64,000 nt of DNA from Orychophragmus violaceus (Eukaryota; Streptophyta; Magnoliopsida; Brassicales; Brassicaceae), in NCBI GenBank assembly GCA_030180135.1, contig CM058238.1, forward strand, positions 86,126,619-86,190,618, written 5' to 3'. Below are positions 47,301 to 58,901 of the stretch, in pieces (within the stretch, counting starts at the first letter, position 1; each line of letters begins with the position of its first letter). The position numbers and the translations under genes were made by a program. Under the pieces are notes generated by a model. It was not told where the DNA came from, searched no databases, and saw only the letters and a program-made list of their open reading frames with translations.

Positions 47301-49073
47301 GGTTGTTTGTTCTTCTTCAAAAGATCTAAGCTTTCAGTTTTTTTTCTTCATGGCAGGACTATTTCAGTTTGAATCTGAAGAAGAAGAACGTTTGAGACTG
47401 GTGGAAGCATGATTCCGTTTTGTTGGATCACTAGGAAGTAATCAAAAGCTTGCGTTTTTGTTTTGTTCTTCATGACGTCACAATGCTCAGATGTACACTT
47501 GGTAGTGTAGATACATACACTTATATATAAATATAATGATCTTTTGGTTTCTCTGATGAAAACAAAATTCGATTTTTTTCTTCAAAAACTTAGAAACGTG
47601 TGGCCATTACATCCCTCTTACCTCGAAAAGATACAAACTTTTCTATGACGAATATTAGCCGACCATGAGATGGTTTCTGTCGTGAGTGTTGTGTTGATTT
47701 TGGTTTCAATTCCAAACCAAACCAATAGTTGAACCAATTACATTAGACCAAACATAAAAACATGTTGTTTATCTCTCTTAAAAACAACATGATTTTTAAT
47801 TTTTTTTTGGGTCTTAAACGACCGTGTTTTAAGATCTGTTAAAAAAGCTAACGATGCCATGTCATCAGTACACTGAGGGTTTATATTGCGGTTTGACCTG
47901 AGGTATGAGGGTTGACTGGCATAAAAATCAAGTGAAGGGTTGATATGAAAAAAGTGACCAGGTGAAGGGTTTTTATGCAGAAATCCCTAGAATATTTGAA
48001 GAAAGAATTTTAGATGAAAGATCTTCGGAAAACAAAATTTTGTCTGAGACTACAAATTGAACATGTAAAGAATGGAATTCTAGTACATCAAGAGACATAC
48101 ACAGAAAATGTGCTCAAAAAGTTCTATATGGATAATGCACACCCTTTGAGCAGTCCAATGGTTGTAAGATCACTTGATGTGTCAAAGGATCCATTCCGCC
48201 CTCGGGAAAACAATGAAGAAGTTCTTGGCCCTGAAGTATCATACTTAAGTGCAATAGGAGCATTAATGTACCTTGCTAGTCACACAAGACCAGATATATC
48301 ATTTTCGGTGAATTTGTTAGCAAGGTTTAGCTCATGCCCAACTCAAAGTCATTGGAATGGGATTAAGCATATACTTTTTTACCTCCAAGGTACAAAATAC
48401 ATGGGCTTATTCTTTTTTATCCAAGGAAGGCATAATTGGTTTTGCAGACGCAAGATACTTATTTGATCCCCATACTGCTAAATCGCAAACATGATATGTG
48501 TTCACTTGCGGAGGTACTGCCATTTCTTGGCGATCTATGAAGCAAACTCTCACCGCCACTTCTTCTAACCATGCAGAGATTTTAGCCATCCATGAAGCTA
48601 GTCGCGAGTGTGTATGGTTAAGATCTGTCGTTCATCATATACAAGAAGATTGTGGTATTTCTGTAGGGAAAGAAGCTCCAACAATTATGTATGAAGACAA
48701 TGCAGCATGCATCGCACAACTCAAAGACGGATACATTAAAGGTGATAGAACAAAGCACATTCTACCAAAATTCTTCTTCACACACGATCTACAGAAGAAC
48801 GGTGATATACATGTTCTACAGATCCGTTCGAGCGATAATTTGGCTGACTTATTTACAAAGGCGCTACATACTTCTACTTTCAAGAAGTTAGTTCATCATA
48901 TCGGGTTACGCCGTCTCAAAGATCTCGACACGTGTACTCATGAGGGGAGTAATTGCGTGTTGCACTCTTTTTCCCTTAACCATGGTTTTTCCCGTTGGAC
49001 TTTCCTGGTAAGGTTTTTAATGAGGCAACATCTTAAACGCATTACAAACCATTCCATTATAATGGACATTTAA
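44312..49073 (+). pseudogene. F Pol remnant: protease, integrase, RT, RNase H
   Basis: The frame begins at ATG 44312, only 43 bases after the LTR, directly before the protease motif LADSATSHT, so the whole gag is absent. Integrase follows (WHDRLGH, CAACSQGK, GDICGP, IRLDNAGEF, NGLAES), then RT (LMDVVTAYLYG, YVDD) and RNase H (YEDNAACIAQLKDG, SSDNLADLFTKAL). In-frame stops lie at 45053, 45320 and 45659, in the 45790s, at 46197 and at 46229, with more later. Frameshifts lie between 45661 and 45792 and near 48410-48450. The MULE sits between VEY and LKKEF. Confidence 0.92.
46831..47987. mobile_element. Mutator-like element (MULE), 320-bp TIRs
   Basis: TIRs 46831-47150 and 47668-47987 are inverted copies, both starting GGGATTTCTGCATAAAAACC and about 97% alike by eye. 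The 9-bp duplication TAGAATATT (46822-46830 and 47988-47996) is the MULE signature. The 517-bp interior has no transposase. A splice-like CTGCAG before GCTAGAAAGCGTGG (near 47210) and a short ORF MAGLFQFESEEEE (near 47350) raise the chance of a captured gene piece, unrecognised. Removing it restores the F reading frame. Confidence 0.92.
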
Positions 49074-49220
49074 GGGGGAATGTTATTAATAATTAATAGA
49101 TGCCCATTATAAAACCCATTATTTGTAATCTAGGTTTTACTTGGTCTCCAAATTCTTGTACTCCTATATATGATTAGAATAAATATCATCAATTCTTCTA
49201 TCTCTCTTCTATTCACAACA

Positions 49221-49451
49221 GCTGCACCAGATTTACTGGCAAAAAAAGATTCTAACAGAACAGTTTCCATTTAATTTGTTCCATGTATGTCCGTCATTTC
49301 TTAGACATTGTGTAATCATGAAATTATATATTGTTGTTAATCTTACTTGTTTCATATCATCTATCTTATTTTAAAATTATACAAAATGTTAAAAAAGTAT
49401 AAACACAATGTTGATAGACATGCAAAAAGAACATAATCTTTTTTCTCTTCC
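49221..49451. other. Short spacer, 3' flank of the BRCT gene
   Basis: Only about 230 bp separate element F from the stop codon of the BRCT gene, so the gene's 3' UTR and poly(A) signals must lie here or run into the F LTR. On the minus strand T-rich and AATAAA-like words are scattered, and no single site is convincing. Confidence 0.4.
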
Positions 49452-52400
49452 TCAGTTTTCAGCACTTAACTGGAGCTTATGAAATGATCTTTCTGCCCAT
49501 GTGTTTGTATTGTACAGCACGTGCTTGTCAAGTGCATATCCAGGTTTGCAAACGTACTCCACAATGTAATCCGAGAGGACACAAGGGATCTCGTTGCGTA
49601 TGAACTCCTGGATCCAGACGTCATCATGAGGCATCCCGGGGCTTATCAACGCGAAATCAGTGTTTTGATTCAAGAAACGCGTGTAAGGCGGTGCGGTTGC
49701 TAGTATCGTACCATCCCCAGATTTCACAGCTCGCTTTAACGTATCCTGATTAGGGAGAGAGAAAAATTAAAGACAATCAAGAACCAAGAAAAAACGTTTC
49801 CTCTACAATAATCATTCTAGTGTTCAACTGTATCAGCTCCTTTTGCTAAATCTCATCAATTTTAAATGCATTATTAAGAGACGAATTCACTCTGCCAAAG
49901 AAATCAAGAACAGAGACCAATTTTATCAGTTTTTTTATTGTGAGAAAGATATGACATACCAAAGAAGGGATGGAGCAGTCGCCGTATACAACAACGCGCA
50001 ATCCATACAAAGCACCATGTCCTGTTTGCTCCTTTACGAGCCGCCATTTCCTTGGGGACTCTAGGCTTATTGCACCATCAGCACTAAGACCAGTACTGTG
50101 CCATTCATAAGGCTCCTCTGGTAAAAGCTTCCCAGCTTCCTTTGAATCAGCCACATAATCAGTCTTCAGTATCCAACTGCGTCAAGAAAAGATAACAGTT
50201 TTTCATCAAAGGAGAAGTTCAAACTAGCAAACTGTTTGAAAATTCTTATTAAAAAGGCTTAGTTTGGTGTTCTACACAATAAAGAGGACGTGAAGCAATA
50301 AAGAAGTTGATTTAAAGGAATAATTTGTACCTTCCAGATGCAGCAGCAGCGAAAAACTTTTCAGTCCTACGGATTTCAGGAGCAATGAAATGTGTTGCTT
50401 GATAAGACCACTGATGAGAATCTCTGCAACATTTGCCTTCTAAAAGCTTAATGATCTTCTGGTATTCCTTTCTCTGGGACCTAGGACCACTGACAATAAA
50501 AAACTTGGGCTCCTTTTTTTGCTCCTGCAAGACTTTTCTTCTAGCCAAGGGCTTAGAACTGAGCTGCTTAGACTTTTTATCCGCCTTTGCACCCGTTTTA
50601 GCAGCTTTCTTTCTTGCTAATGGTTTTCCTGATTTATTATCCACTGCAATATTCTCCTCTTCTGCAGAGTTATCATCCCCTATGACTTTCATTACAGTGT
50701 CGCCACCTTCTTTTCTAGATTTTTTAGGCTTCTTGACACTGGATTTTCCTACTTCAACTGTAGAAGAACTTCCTTTCTTTCCAATTTGAAGGCTACTTCT
50801 TTCTACAGTAGCATCCTTTCTGTTTTTACGCTGATCCAATTGCATTGCAGCATTACTTGGAGACTTCGCTGCTGTCTCCTTTCTTGCTAATGGTTTCCTT
50901 GCAACCGGACTTTGGGCTCCATCAGAACTGACATCCTCAGGTTTCTTAACCACTGCTACATTCTCTTTCACTTCTGAAGAGTTAATCCCTGCATCATTCA
51001 TCACAGTATCGTTTGCTTTGGCATCATCGTCTTTTTTAGATTTTTTCGCCTTTTTGACACTAGCCTTTTCAAAATCAACTGTAGAAGAATTTCTCTTCTT
51101 CCCACTTTGAATCCTATTTTTTTCAACAATGCCCTCCCTTATGCGTTTACCATTCTTCTTATCAACCCCTAATTGCACTGCAGCATCGTCTGGATCCTTA
51201 GTTTCAGCTTCAGTTCTTACTAATGTTTCTCCCAGGCTTTGGTCTCCACCAGAACTGACCTTCCCAGATTTATTTTCTAATGCAAAGTTCTCCATCTCGT
51301 TCATCACAGTATCGTTTGCTTTGGCATCATCTTGTTTTCTAGATTTTTTTGTCTTCTTGACACCAGAAATTCCTACTTCGGCTGCAGAAGAGCTTTCTTT
51401 CTTCCCACTTTGAAGGCTATTTTTACCTACTGTAGCATCCCTCGTGCGTTTACTTTTACTCTTACTGACCTCTAATTTTGATGCACCATCACTTGGATCT
51501 TTAGTTGGAACATCAGTAAGCTCCGATTCTAGCATTGTAATTTCCACCTCGGCATCAACTTCCTCCGTGGTCTTAGCCAGCAACTTATCTTGGGTCACAA
51601 GATGGTCTTTCTCTCCTGGGGCATAAGATTTATTATCTTCAGAGTCAATACGTTTTGCCATTTCTGGTACAGCCTCAGCATCTAGGACGGGACTTGATAT
51701 CTCTTTCTGATTCCCGTTATCTGCTGCCGGCGCCGAAGCTTTTCCTTTGATTAGACAATCAGTTTGCTCGTCCTTTGGGGTAGGTTCGCTCAAGTATATA
51801 GATCCCTTTTGGTTAATTGGGTTTTTTTTCCTGCCTCTGGTGGTCCCTAGACTCTTTCTTCGAGCTGTTTTCTTCTTGGGCAGCTCTGTTTCTACCTGGT
51901 CCTTCATTCCAATTAAACCTGACCCAGAAGAGGTGCTAGATCTCATCATCACAGGTTCAGTTACGGATCTTTCAGGCACTTCATCTAAGGCATCCTTCAA
52001 AGTAATAATTTCTGCAGTACAAATATAAGCTTACATTAACATTTAACACACCACTTAAATTGAATAGCTTAGTTGATAAATCAAAATTAAGTGCAACTTC
52101 CCTACCTTCAGCGTGGTCACTGATGTTTGGCACAACCATAAGGTTTTGTTTAGGTGAGCCTGATCGTGGTTCCTGCAACAAGATATTCCCCACCATTGGC
52201 TCAGTCGATGATCCCTCTGGTATTTCATCCGGTGCACATTTCGAAATGATATTCTCCGCAGTTGACATAGCATATTCCGTGGGTACCACATTTAAATCAC
52301 TCGCAGGTGATTTATGGCCAACTTCCCCCCTTACAGGTGGATCGTTAATGCTCGGCACAGGCCTAAGGTTTTCTTTAGGTGAACCCGTTCTTAATTCTTG

Positions 52401-54635
52401 CAATAACAAACTAGCCGGTGGTGGAATACTTGCCTCGCTGCTGTGATGTACCTTTTGTGAACCTTTGCTACTGACAGATCCATCTGAAAGTTTTGCATGA
52501 GGCAACAACGGAGGGGGATCTTCGCCATGCAACTTATCAATCTTATCAAGATCCTCAAAGAGTAATGTTCTTTCCAAGGAAGAACCTGATTTTGACGCAG
52601 AGATATTAAAGGCAGCCGAACCTTTTAGGCCCCTGTCATCTATTCTCATGGTACCGTTTTGGCCACTTGACTCGTTTCCCAAGGTACTTGTTTCTGGCAA
52701 TCTCTGAAGCGTTTTCCTTGAATAAGTGGCTAGAGAAGAATGCCTTCTGGTACTCAGGTTAATAGATGTTGAGCCATCGGTCTCCACTTTGCCCATCCCT
52801 TGCTCAGAAGTCTTGTTGACTGGAACAGGGGACGCATAAGTAGAAGTATTCTGAAATGTGCTTGCTCTCTGATAATTATGCTGCTGAGCAGCAACTGCAT
52901 CAGTAGAGACCATGGCTTCAAGAGGTTTATCCATCTTTTTCGGAGTTAACCATTTCTCTTTGGACGTATTACCGAATGATGAACCGTTATGTGCGCCTGA
53001 ATTTGTTTGAACAACCGGGATATGTTTTCCTACCGACTTTGACATTTCAACTGCAGCCACAGCACCGACCCTAAGACCAAGAGGACTGGTGTTAGCATGC
53101 TTCACAGAGGCATCTTCTGCTTCGTCCTCAGAATCCCGAGCTGAAGCCTCCATCATCTCCAGCTCATAGCCACTGAGAAAACAGAAAGTGATCAGCTTGT
53201 AGTGGGAGTTTGTGTTTTTTGTGTTTACATAACCAGCTGCTAACTAGTAACTACTAAAAATCAAGATGAAATGAGCATGAGATCCTTAAACCCATTTCTG
53301 GTGAATGCCGACACTTAATAAGAGACTATACCAACTCTATATAATAGCAATTATGGGATAGAGGTAGATATATGATAGTTATGTCATGTGTGCAATATTA
53401 CCTTATCTCGTACTCAGCCTCAGGAAGGAGCTTCCAATTCTTTAAGCTAGAAAGAAGAAAAACATACTGTAAGAATCTGCACTGCCAACCACAAAACAGA
53501 AACGAAAACGAGTAAGAACAAAACTCATGAATGCCTCTCACCAGTCCTCTAACCACCGGTGGTTCACTAGTTTAATCCTCTTCATCCGCTTGGCTAGCTC
53601 ATACTTTTCTCCTAAGAAGAAAGAAAGACTCCAATCAAATGTTTATTCCCACCTAAAAAAAGAACACATATCCCCAATGTTTATAAGTGACTCACCCTCA
53701 AACTTGTAGCATATAAGATGGGTTACTCGGTTTGCAACCAACGGCTTCGAGAACTGCCCACCCATCAAATCAACCATCGTCTGGAAAAAAAAAAAAAAGA
53801 TGAAAACAACTTTCATAAGGTATAGTAAGAAAAATCACATAGAACCAAATTCCAAAAATAACAAAGGTGAAGAAGCACACCATAATGTCCTCTCTATCTT
53901 GACGCTGGTACCCAGTCAAGCACACAACTAAACTTTTGGAACCTGGAATCCCATTCAAATCTCTAAGAGGCCTGTACAAAACCTGCCAAATTATGCAATA
54001 AGACAAACCCTTCAGTTAACGTTGTTACTATTCTTCTTTTTTATAAACAAATGATAAAGAAACTGACCGAATGTGCATCAATAAGCATTCCAAGGTCGAA
54101 ACTGTGATCAACCCATGACCCAGTGACAACCACTTTGCCACTGTTTCGAGCAGCAACACAAACTGGATCATCCTATGATATCCCAAAAACAACAAAAATT
54201 AATAGGACTTTTCCAACCGATTAAAATTAAAATATATAGAGAGATTGTAGACTTACATAAACAAGCTTGTCTACAATGAGGTGAGTAGAAGTTTGACTGT
54301 ATTGGCCAACATCGACACCACCGCCACTCATAAGCTTGGACCGTAACTGTAGTGAGATAATGTCAAAATTGACACATAAAATAATGGGTCAACGAATCAA
54401 AAATCTAGCCAGTAATTAAACCGTTAATCGTTTTACTAAACAGGGGAGGTTTCTACCAGAGAACAAATCAGAAACCCTTAAAATGAAAACCCCAAAACAA
54501 GTACAAGTACAATTTTCTGTGAAAGAATTGAGGATAGAGATAGGGAACTACCGTGTTCTCATCGACGGGATTGAATCCAATGAGAGCGAATCGAACACCC
54601 GAAAACGTCTTCGAAGGAAAGCACGACTCAAGCAT
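49452..54635 (-). CDS. BRCT-domain protein, At4g02110-like, 11 exons
   Basis: Exons on the minus strand: 54552-54635, 54257-54346, 54068-54172, 53881-53982, 53696-53780, 53542-53611, 53402-53446, 52106-53172, 50331-52011, 49960-50176, 49452-49745. All introns are GT-AG, all phases fit, and the CDS is 3840 bp (1279 residues plus stop) without a break. N-terminal BRCT pair: residues about 9-90 (FSGVRFALIGF ... GSWVDHSF) and 105-190 (SLVVCLTGY ... NHRWLEDCLKNW). A long, charged, Lys/Ser-rich middle follows with repeats and KKxKKSRK basic clusters suggesting nuclear location. C-terminal BRCT pair: about 1045-1125 (FFIVSGPRSQRKEY ... ATHFIAP) and 1155-1275. BRCT pairs bind phosphopeptides in DNA-damage signalling; that role here is inferred. 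Length and text fit Arabidopsis At4g02110, named from memory. Confidence 0.93.
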
Positions 54636-55295
54636 CACTTTTTTCTCTGTATAAAATTAGGGTTTCGGGGTGGATAATTCGAAGGGGGAGATCGAAGCTA
54701 CGCTTGAAACGAGTTGAACATAAAATTGGGATTTGCAGAGTGAGAGAGAAAGTGTCTCGGGGAAGATTTGATTTTGGGGGAAATGTAGGGAAGCGGTGGG
54801 AATTGAAAACTTTTGTTTTTGCTTTTTAATTTTTTAGTTTTTATTTTTTGAATTGCTGAAACGGTTCGGCGGGAGAAAGCAAAATTGGCGGCGTGATACT
54901 AGTGGGCTTTATTTGGGTTTCTTATATACCCATCATGCTCTCAGCCCAATTGTTTTCTTGTTTTTTTTTTTAATTATGTTTTTAAGAACATAGTATTTTC
55001 CAAATTTCAATTCTTGTCCCTGAAATTTGTATAAGATTACGATTCACTTTTTTGGGGTCTCTTTACTAAGTTGTATGGCTTCCAACCTTAAACCAATTGG
55101 TGATAAGTGGAGTGCCACATCTAATTATATAATTGAGAAGTGAAAACGCACCAGATTCATTCTCACGAGGTTGATTGCGAAGATACCCTTAATGAAAATT
55201 CCCACATCGGTAGTTGGAGAAATAATTAACTAATATATATAGGGTCAGATAAGAAGAGAATGAATATAGAAGAAGAACATATAGAGAGAGAGACC

Positions 55296-55341
<46 letters not shown>

Positions 55342-55647
55342 GAGAGACCGAGAGAGAGACATAATCGAATCTTTTAGGTTATGTTAATTTTCCTAAAATC
55401 GAGTCCTCAAGGTTATGTTAACTTTCTCTTTTAAAATATTGTCATATTAGGGACATAATCTCTTGACTATTCTGGTGTGACCAAGATCGATATGGTCAAG
55501 TCTATATTGATTTTAAAATTGCTTATCAAATTTAAAGTAATATCTCCATTATATGATAATGGTTAATTCCCAAATTGTTTATGAAATATAATGTAATTAT
55601 TTCTATTATATTTAAAGATAAACTTCCCAATATGAGCATTATTCAAA
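54636..55647. other. BRCT gene 5' flank, USE-like element, GA microsatellite
   Basis: No gene. TTCCCACATCG (55199-55209) matches 10 of 11 bases of the plant snRNA upstream sequence element. It is followed 24 bp later by TATATA (55234-55239), the spacing of Pol III-type snRNA promoters. The downstream text (from about 55263) is not a known snRNA. A GA microsatellite with GACCGA interruptions covers about 55282-55360. Confidence 0.4.
54868..54891 (-). promoter_or_regulatory. E2F-like sites in the BRCT gene promoter
   Basis: ATTGGCGG (54884-54891) fits the plant E2F consensus WTTSSCSS. On the minus strand TTCTCCCGCC (54868-54877) is one base from TTTCCCGC. Both lie about 235-255 bp upstream of the start codon. 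S-phase control would suit a DNA-repair gene, but chance matches are possible. Confidence 0.4.
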
Positions 55648-55679
55648 CTAGTCATCTCCAAGCCCCCGCGCACGCGCGG
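55648..55679 (-). mobile_element. Helitron-like 3' terminus
   Basis: Read on the minus strand, a perfect 6-bp GC hairpin CCGCGC-GT-GCGCGG is followed after 14 bases by CTAG and then T. This is the layout of a Helitron 3' end (hairpin near a terminal CTRR, inserted between A and T). The body would extend to higher coordinates, over the AVT1- and MYB-like fragments. The 5' TC end was not found in the window. Confidence 0.45.
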
Positions 55680-57594
55680 AGTTTGTATTTTGAAATTGGT
55701 TGTTGTATGATTGTTGCTTTAAAATGTTTCAATTACGTTTACCCCTTGTTCGGAAACGCGCTAGGCGCTATCCGCGCGGCTGATATGGGCCTAGCGATTT
55801 ATCAAAAAATCGGGGTAAACTCGGAGAGTACGCGGGGCGGAATTTTTAGTAATAATTTAAATATTTTATATATAATACAACTAATTTAAGTTATTATACA
55901 TATATTTGTCTAACATTTGTAAAATTTTAAATTTAAATTGTTATTTTTCTAGTTTATATAAGCAAATACAAAAAAAAAGAAAAAGAATAATCGTTCATAT
56001 CATAGATTTGTACAATTGTTTGGTTTTGACTTGGTTTTAATCAAGCCTTTAGTGGTTCTACAATTCCAAAAACGTAAGAGATATTTTAATTTCAAATAAA
56101 CAATATTGGTAATGACCAGTCCAGTCCACTAAAGCCCAAATATATCATCTAGGTTAATTTAGTGTCGCATATATATGCTTACTTCTCTTCTGCCGTCGCC
56201 TCTGTTTCTCGAAGGTTTTTCAAACCAAAGTTATTGTCTTTCTTTCTCTTAGCTCAAGTCTGGATTCACTGATATCGTAATGATCTAGCAGTGAACATAT
56301 ATGTGTAAGATTTGAAGAAGTACATCACAGATAAAGATAAGACAGTGACACAAGTCCGATCTCTTCTCTGGTAGATTCTTTTCGGCCCAACTCGGACTCA
56401 TGCTCTGCAAAAACTTCCTCTTCTAAAATTCGATAAAGGTCAGCTATTCGATGAGCATAATATAATTGTTCACAACGACTGGAAAATCTGTCAGTTAACA
56501 CTCGATGAGAAAACTGGTTTGTGTTCTTGGTTCCTCAACTAAAGATATTATCTTGAAGATTTTGTAACGCGGGCGCATAGAACAAATCGCCGATTACCTT
56601 TATTAAGCGGGCGTGGAGAACAAAAACCAGACGAAAATCGGGTCACCGCGTTTTAACCCGAACCGACCAAAATCGTGGCGGTGACCCTTCACCTCACGAT
56701 TTTCCGGACGACTACGCGCTAACGCGCCCGCGTTTTAGAACACAGCGTTTACCTGCTATTTTCAATAATAGTCATAATTGATATTTTTATCATTCACTAA
56801 TTGTGGGGGTTGTGTTATGTTAATAATTGCGTAACTACTTCTGTCTACCTAAATTTGTTTTTGTTTGGTTCTCTGCGCATATACTTCGTCGTCTCTCTCG
56901 TTTTTAGTTACTCTTCAATTCCTGGGTTTTTTGCCTCTGTTCAATTTAGCAAAGCTTGTATTGTAAAACCGTTTTCCTATCCAATTTTTATTGCAATTAT
57001 TTCGTCCGATTAATTTCTTTCTTCTCTTCTTTCCGGCCTTATTATTTTTTTTGTTTTGTTATTGTTCTGTTCCTCCACTCTTGTAAATTAAATATTGTGG
57101 TCAAATGATTCATTACACAGTTCAATAGCTTGTGAATTTAAAGGTAAATTGTTTTTTGGGTTTGTGTTTATTTTTTGGTCAGTGGGTTTGTGTTTCTATG
57201 TAATAAATAACTGGTTAGTGAAGATCAAATATATTGAACCCTCATGCATTATTGTCTTGTCTTTAGACCCCACAATATCCCTCTCTTGCAACCTCTTCTC
57301 TTCTGTAGGCATCTATCCTGGAAAAGTCATAGTATATGCCGGCTTTAAATTTCAATTTGTATCCTTTTTGAACATATTTGTTTTGGTAGCTTCTGTGTTC
57401 TTCATTTTATTAATAATAAATGAAATAAATGAAATTGTATGCTAAACCCATCAGTGCTCCCATTTCTATATCATAAAGCGAGACATTTTCTCATCTTCTC
57501 GCATTGAACTTCTCCTCGAAGGAACATGAGAGAGCAAGCCATGAGAGCTATGTCTGTGTTTTGGTGTTGGTGGTGTTTGTTCATATGCTTGTGG
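55680..57594. other. Unassigned DNA, GC-rich inverted-repeat patches
   Basis: No recognised gene. Two patches rich in GCGC words (55756-55840 and 56565-56745) contain CGCTAGGCGCT...CCTAGCG and ACGCGGGCG...GCGCCCGCGTT inverted repeats and look like small DNA-transposon remnants. A minus-strand stretch at about 56350-56510 can be read as about 55 conserved-looking residues (RFSSRCEQLYYAHRIADLYR) but I cannot name it. The rest is T-rich. Confidence 0.35.
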
Positions 57595-58080
57595 TCAGGG
57601 TAGATGATTAGTAATAGCAGGTAACGATTCCGGAGTGTATCTTCTTATCAACAGAAAGGAGAAGAAAGAGCTTCCGAATCTCCGCATCGAGTTATTTCCA
57701 AGAAAGCCAATATTAGGAGAAGGTACACTACTGTAAAGATCAATCCACTTCCTACAAAATATTAAGAAGAACACACAAAAAATCAAGATGAATACTGCTA
57801 AAGATATTCCAAAACCAACCAAGAATCTGGCTGTTCCTCTTAGCCTCTACGACGTTGTAGAAAGAAGAAACGTGGACCAATTTGAGTGAAAACATAAATT
57901 GTGGCCAAATCACAAACAAATGAAAAAAAGAACAGAGATAGAGACCTGTAACTCTGTGGCCAAGCTGCAGTGTCTGAGGTAGGCTTAGCCTGGGACTGAT
58001 TTTCATCATAAACATCTGAGAAAAAATAAGCATCGGAGGAATCATAATGGCTTTGATCATTTCCTCTTCTTCTTCGTGAT
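57595..58080 (-). pseudogene. AVT1-type vacuolar amino-acid transporter fragment
   Basis: Two exon pieces join in phase. The first (about 58080-57946) encodes SDAYFFSDVYDENQSQ ... WPQSYR and ends at a GT donor. The second (57751-57595) starts after TTTTGTAG and encodes KWIDLYSSVPSPNIGFLGNN ... RRYTPESLPAI, then a TGA. WPQSYRxSxDLYSSVPSPNIGFLG and RRxTPESLPA are hallmarks of the soluble N-terminus of plant AVT1-family transporters. There is no start codon in frame, and the transmembrane body (normally about 11 helices) is absent. A non-functional 5' gene fragment. Confidence 0.75.
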
Positions 58081-58599
58081 CTTTCATGTGGTTGTCATCC
58101 TAGCTCTCAATGTAAAATCTCTGATCAGAGGGTACGTGGTTGCAGTTCCTTGTGATGAGGTGGTATTTATTTCCCGGATACTCTTATGTTAGTTTCTCCA
58201 TAAAGCTTTCAACTTCTTTTTGCCTTCAACTCTTTGGCTCCACTTTGAAAATCCCAGTTCTTGATTGCTCGTGCGACCCTTATCCAAATTTAACCCCATG
58301 AACTACACACAATTAGTCAATTAGATAACCAAAACTAAGCTACATTTATAAGTTCTTGAACCGTTGATCAACAGACGCAATAGAACATTCATTTATACTA
58401 TGTTCTCTTATCATAAAACACAGATTGATCTATCACATCTATCCACACGCTTTTAAAGTCGATTCCAGGAGGAACAAAACTCAATTTCAATCCTTCTGAG
58501 CACACTTAACCATCTGATCAAATACAAAATTATCCCAGGCTTCATTACTTTCTTAGGAATCAAGCAGCAAGCCAGCAACACAGGAGAAAAGAATGTATA

Positions 58600-58808
58600 A
58601 CCTCACAAAAGTGTACCTTCTTCGGGGGATCAGCCTTTCTGTGGAAATCAGAGTTTAAGTATGTATACCATCTACAAAATCAAATTTCATGATGCGGATT
58701 TAACCAAAACCCAGAAACAATCGTTTTGATTTTGAATAGATTTAACCATACCTTCGTCTACATTCCCTTCGGCTCTTATCAGTGAACTTGGAAGCAATGA
58801 TCGCCCAA
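58600..58808 (-). pseudogene. FOUR LIPS/MYB88-type R2R3-MYB fragment
   Basis: The exon at 58752-58808 (after acceptor GATTACAG, before donor GTATGG) encodes WAIIASKFTDKSRRECRR. The next exon from 58671 encodes RWYTYLNSDFHRKADPPKK. The Trp residues, CRRRWYTYLNSDF and both splice junctions fit the R2 repeat of FLP/MYB88-type MYBs. After NSDF the sequence has small indels against the expected R3 start and goes out of frame, and no R3 repeat is seen. The upstream exon, if present, is beyond element E, which is inserted in the intron at 58901. Confidence 0.75.
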
Positions 58809-58901
58809 CTGTAATCAATCAACGCAACAAAAAGTCAAAAACCCAGCTTTTCATCAGAATCAATTGACCAAATAAAACGACCAAATGTACATTGATTTGC
58901 T

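Larger units (their letters stand above)
44118..49220 (+). mobile_element. Ty1/Copia element F, short LTRs, gag deleted
   Basis: LTRs are 44118-44269 (152 bp) and 49081-49220 (140 bp), TGTTAT...CACAACA, with TSD GCTGC (44113-44117 and 49221-49225). A PBS-like TGTTATCAGCACG follows the 5' LTR and a polypurine TAAGGGGGAA precedes the 3' LTR. The LTRs differ by about 11 bases plus a 12-bp indel, so F is much older than elements A-E. A MULE splits its RT. It belongs to another Copia lineage (protease LADSATSHT, Ivana/Oryco-like wording). Confidence 0.93.

Noticed and set aside
50433..52446. Plus-strand ORFs opposite the BRCT gene (up to 128 codons)
   Set aside because: They are antisense to well-defined exons with correct phases; Leu/Phe/Ser-rich text results from reading Lys/Glu codons backwards.
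56801..57445. Hydrophobic plus-strand ORFs of 70 and 116 codons
   Set aside because: T-rich DNA gives Phe/Leu/Ile/Val-rich translations by chance; no domain, no supporting context.
57752..58087. 111-codon minus-strand ORF with hydrophobic segments, possible membrane protein
   Set aside because: It reads the AVT1-like exon in the wrong frame and then through the intron; the in-phase spliced reading matches AVT1 instead.
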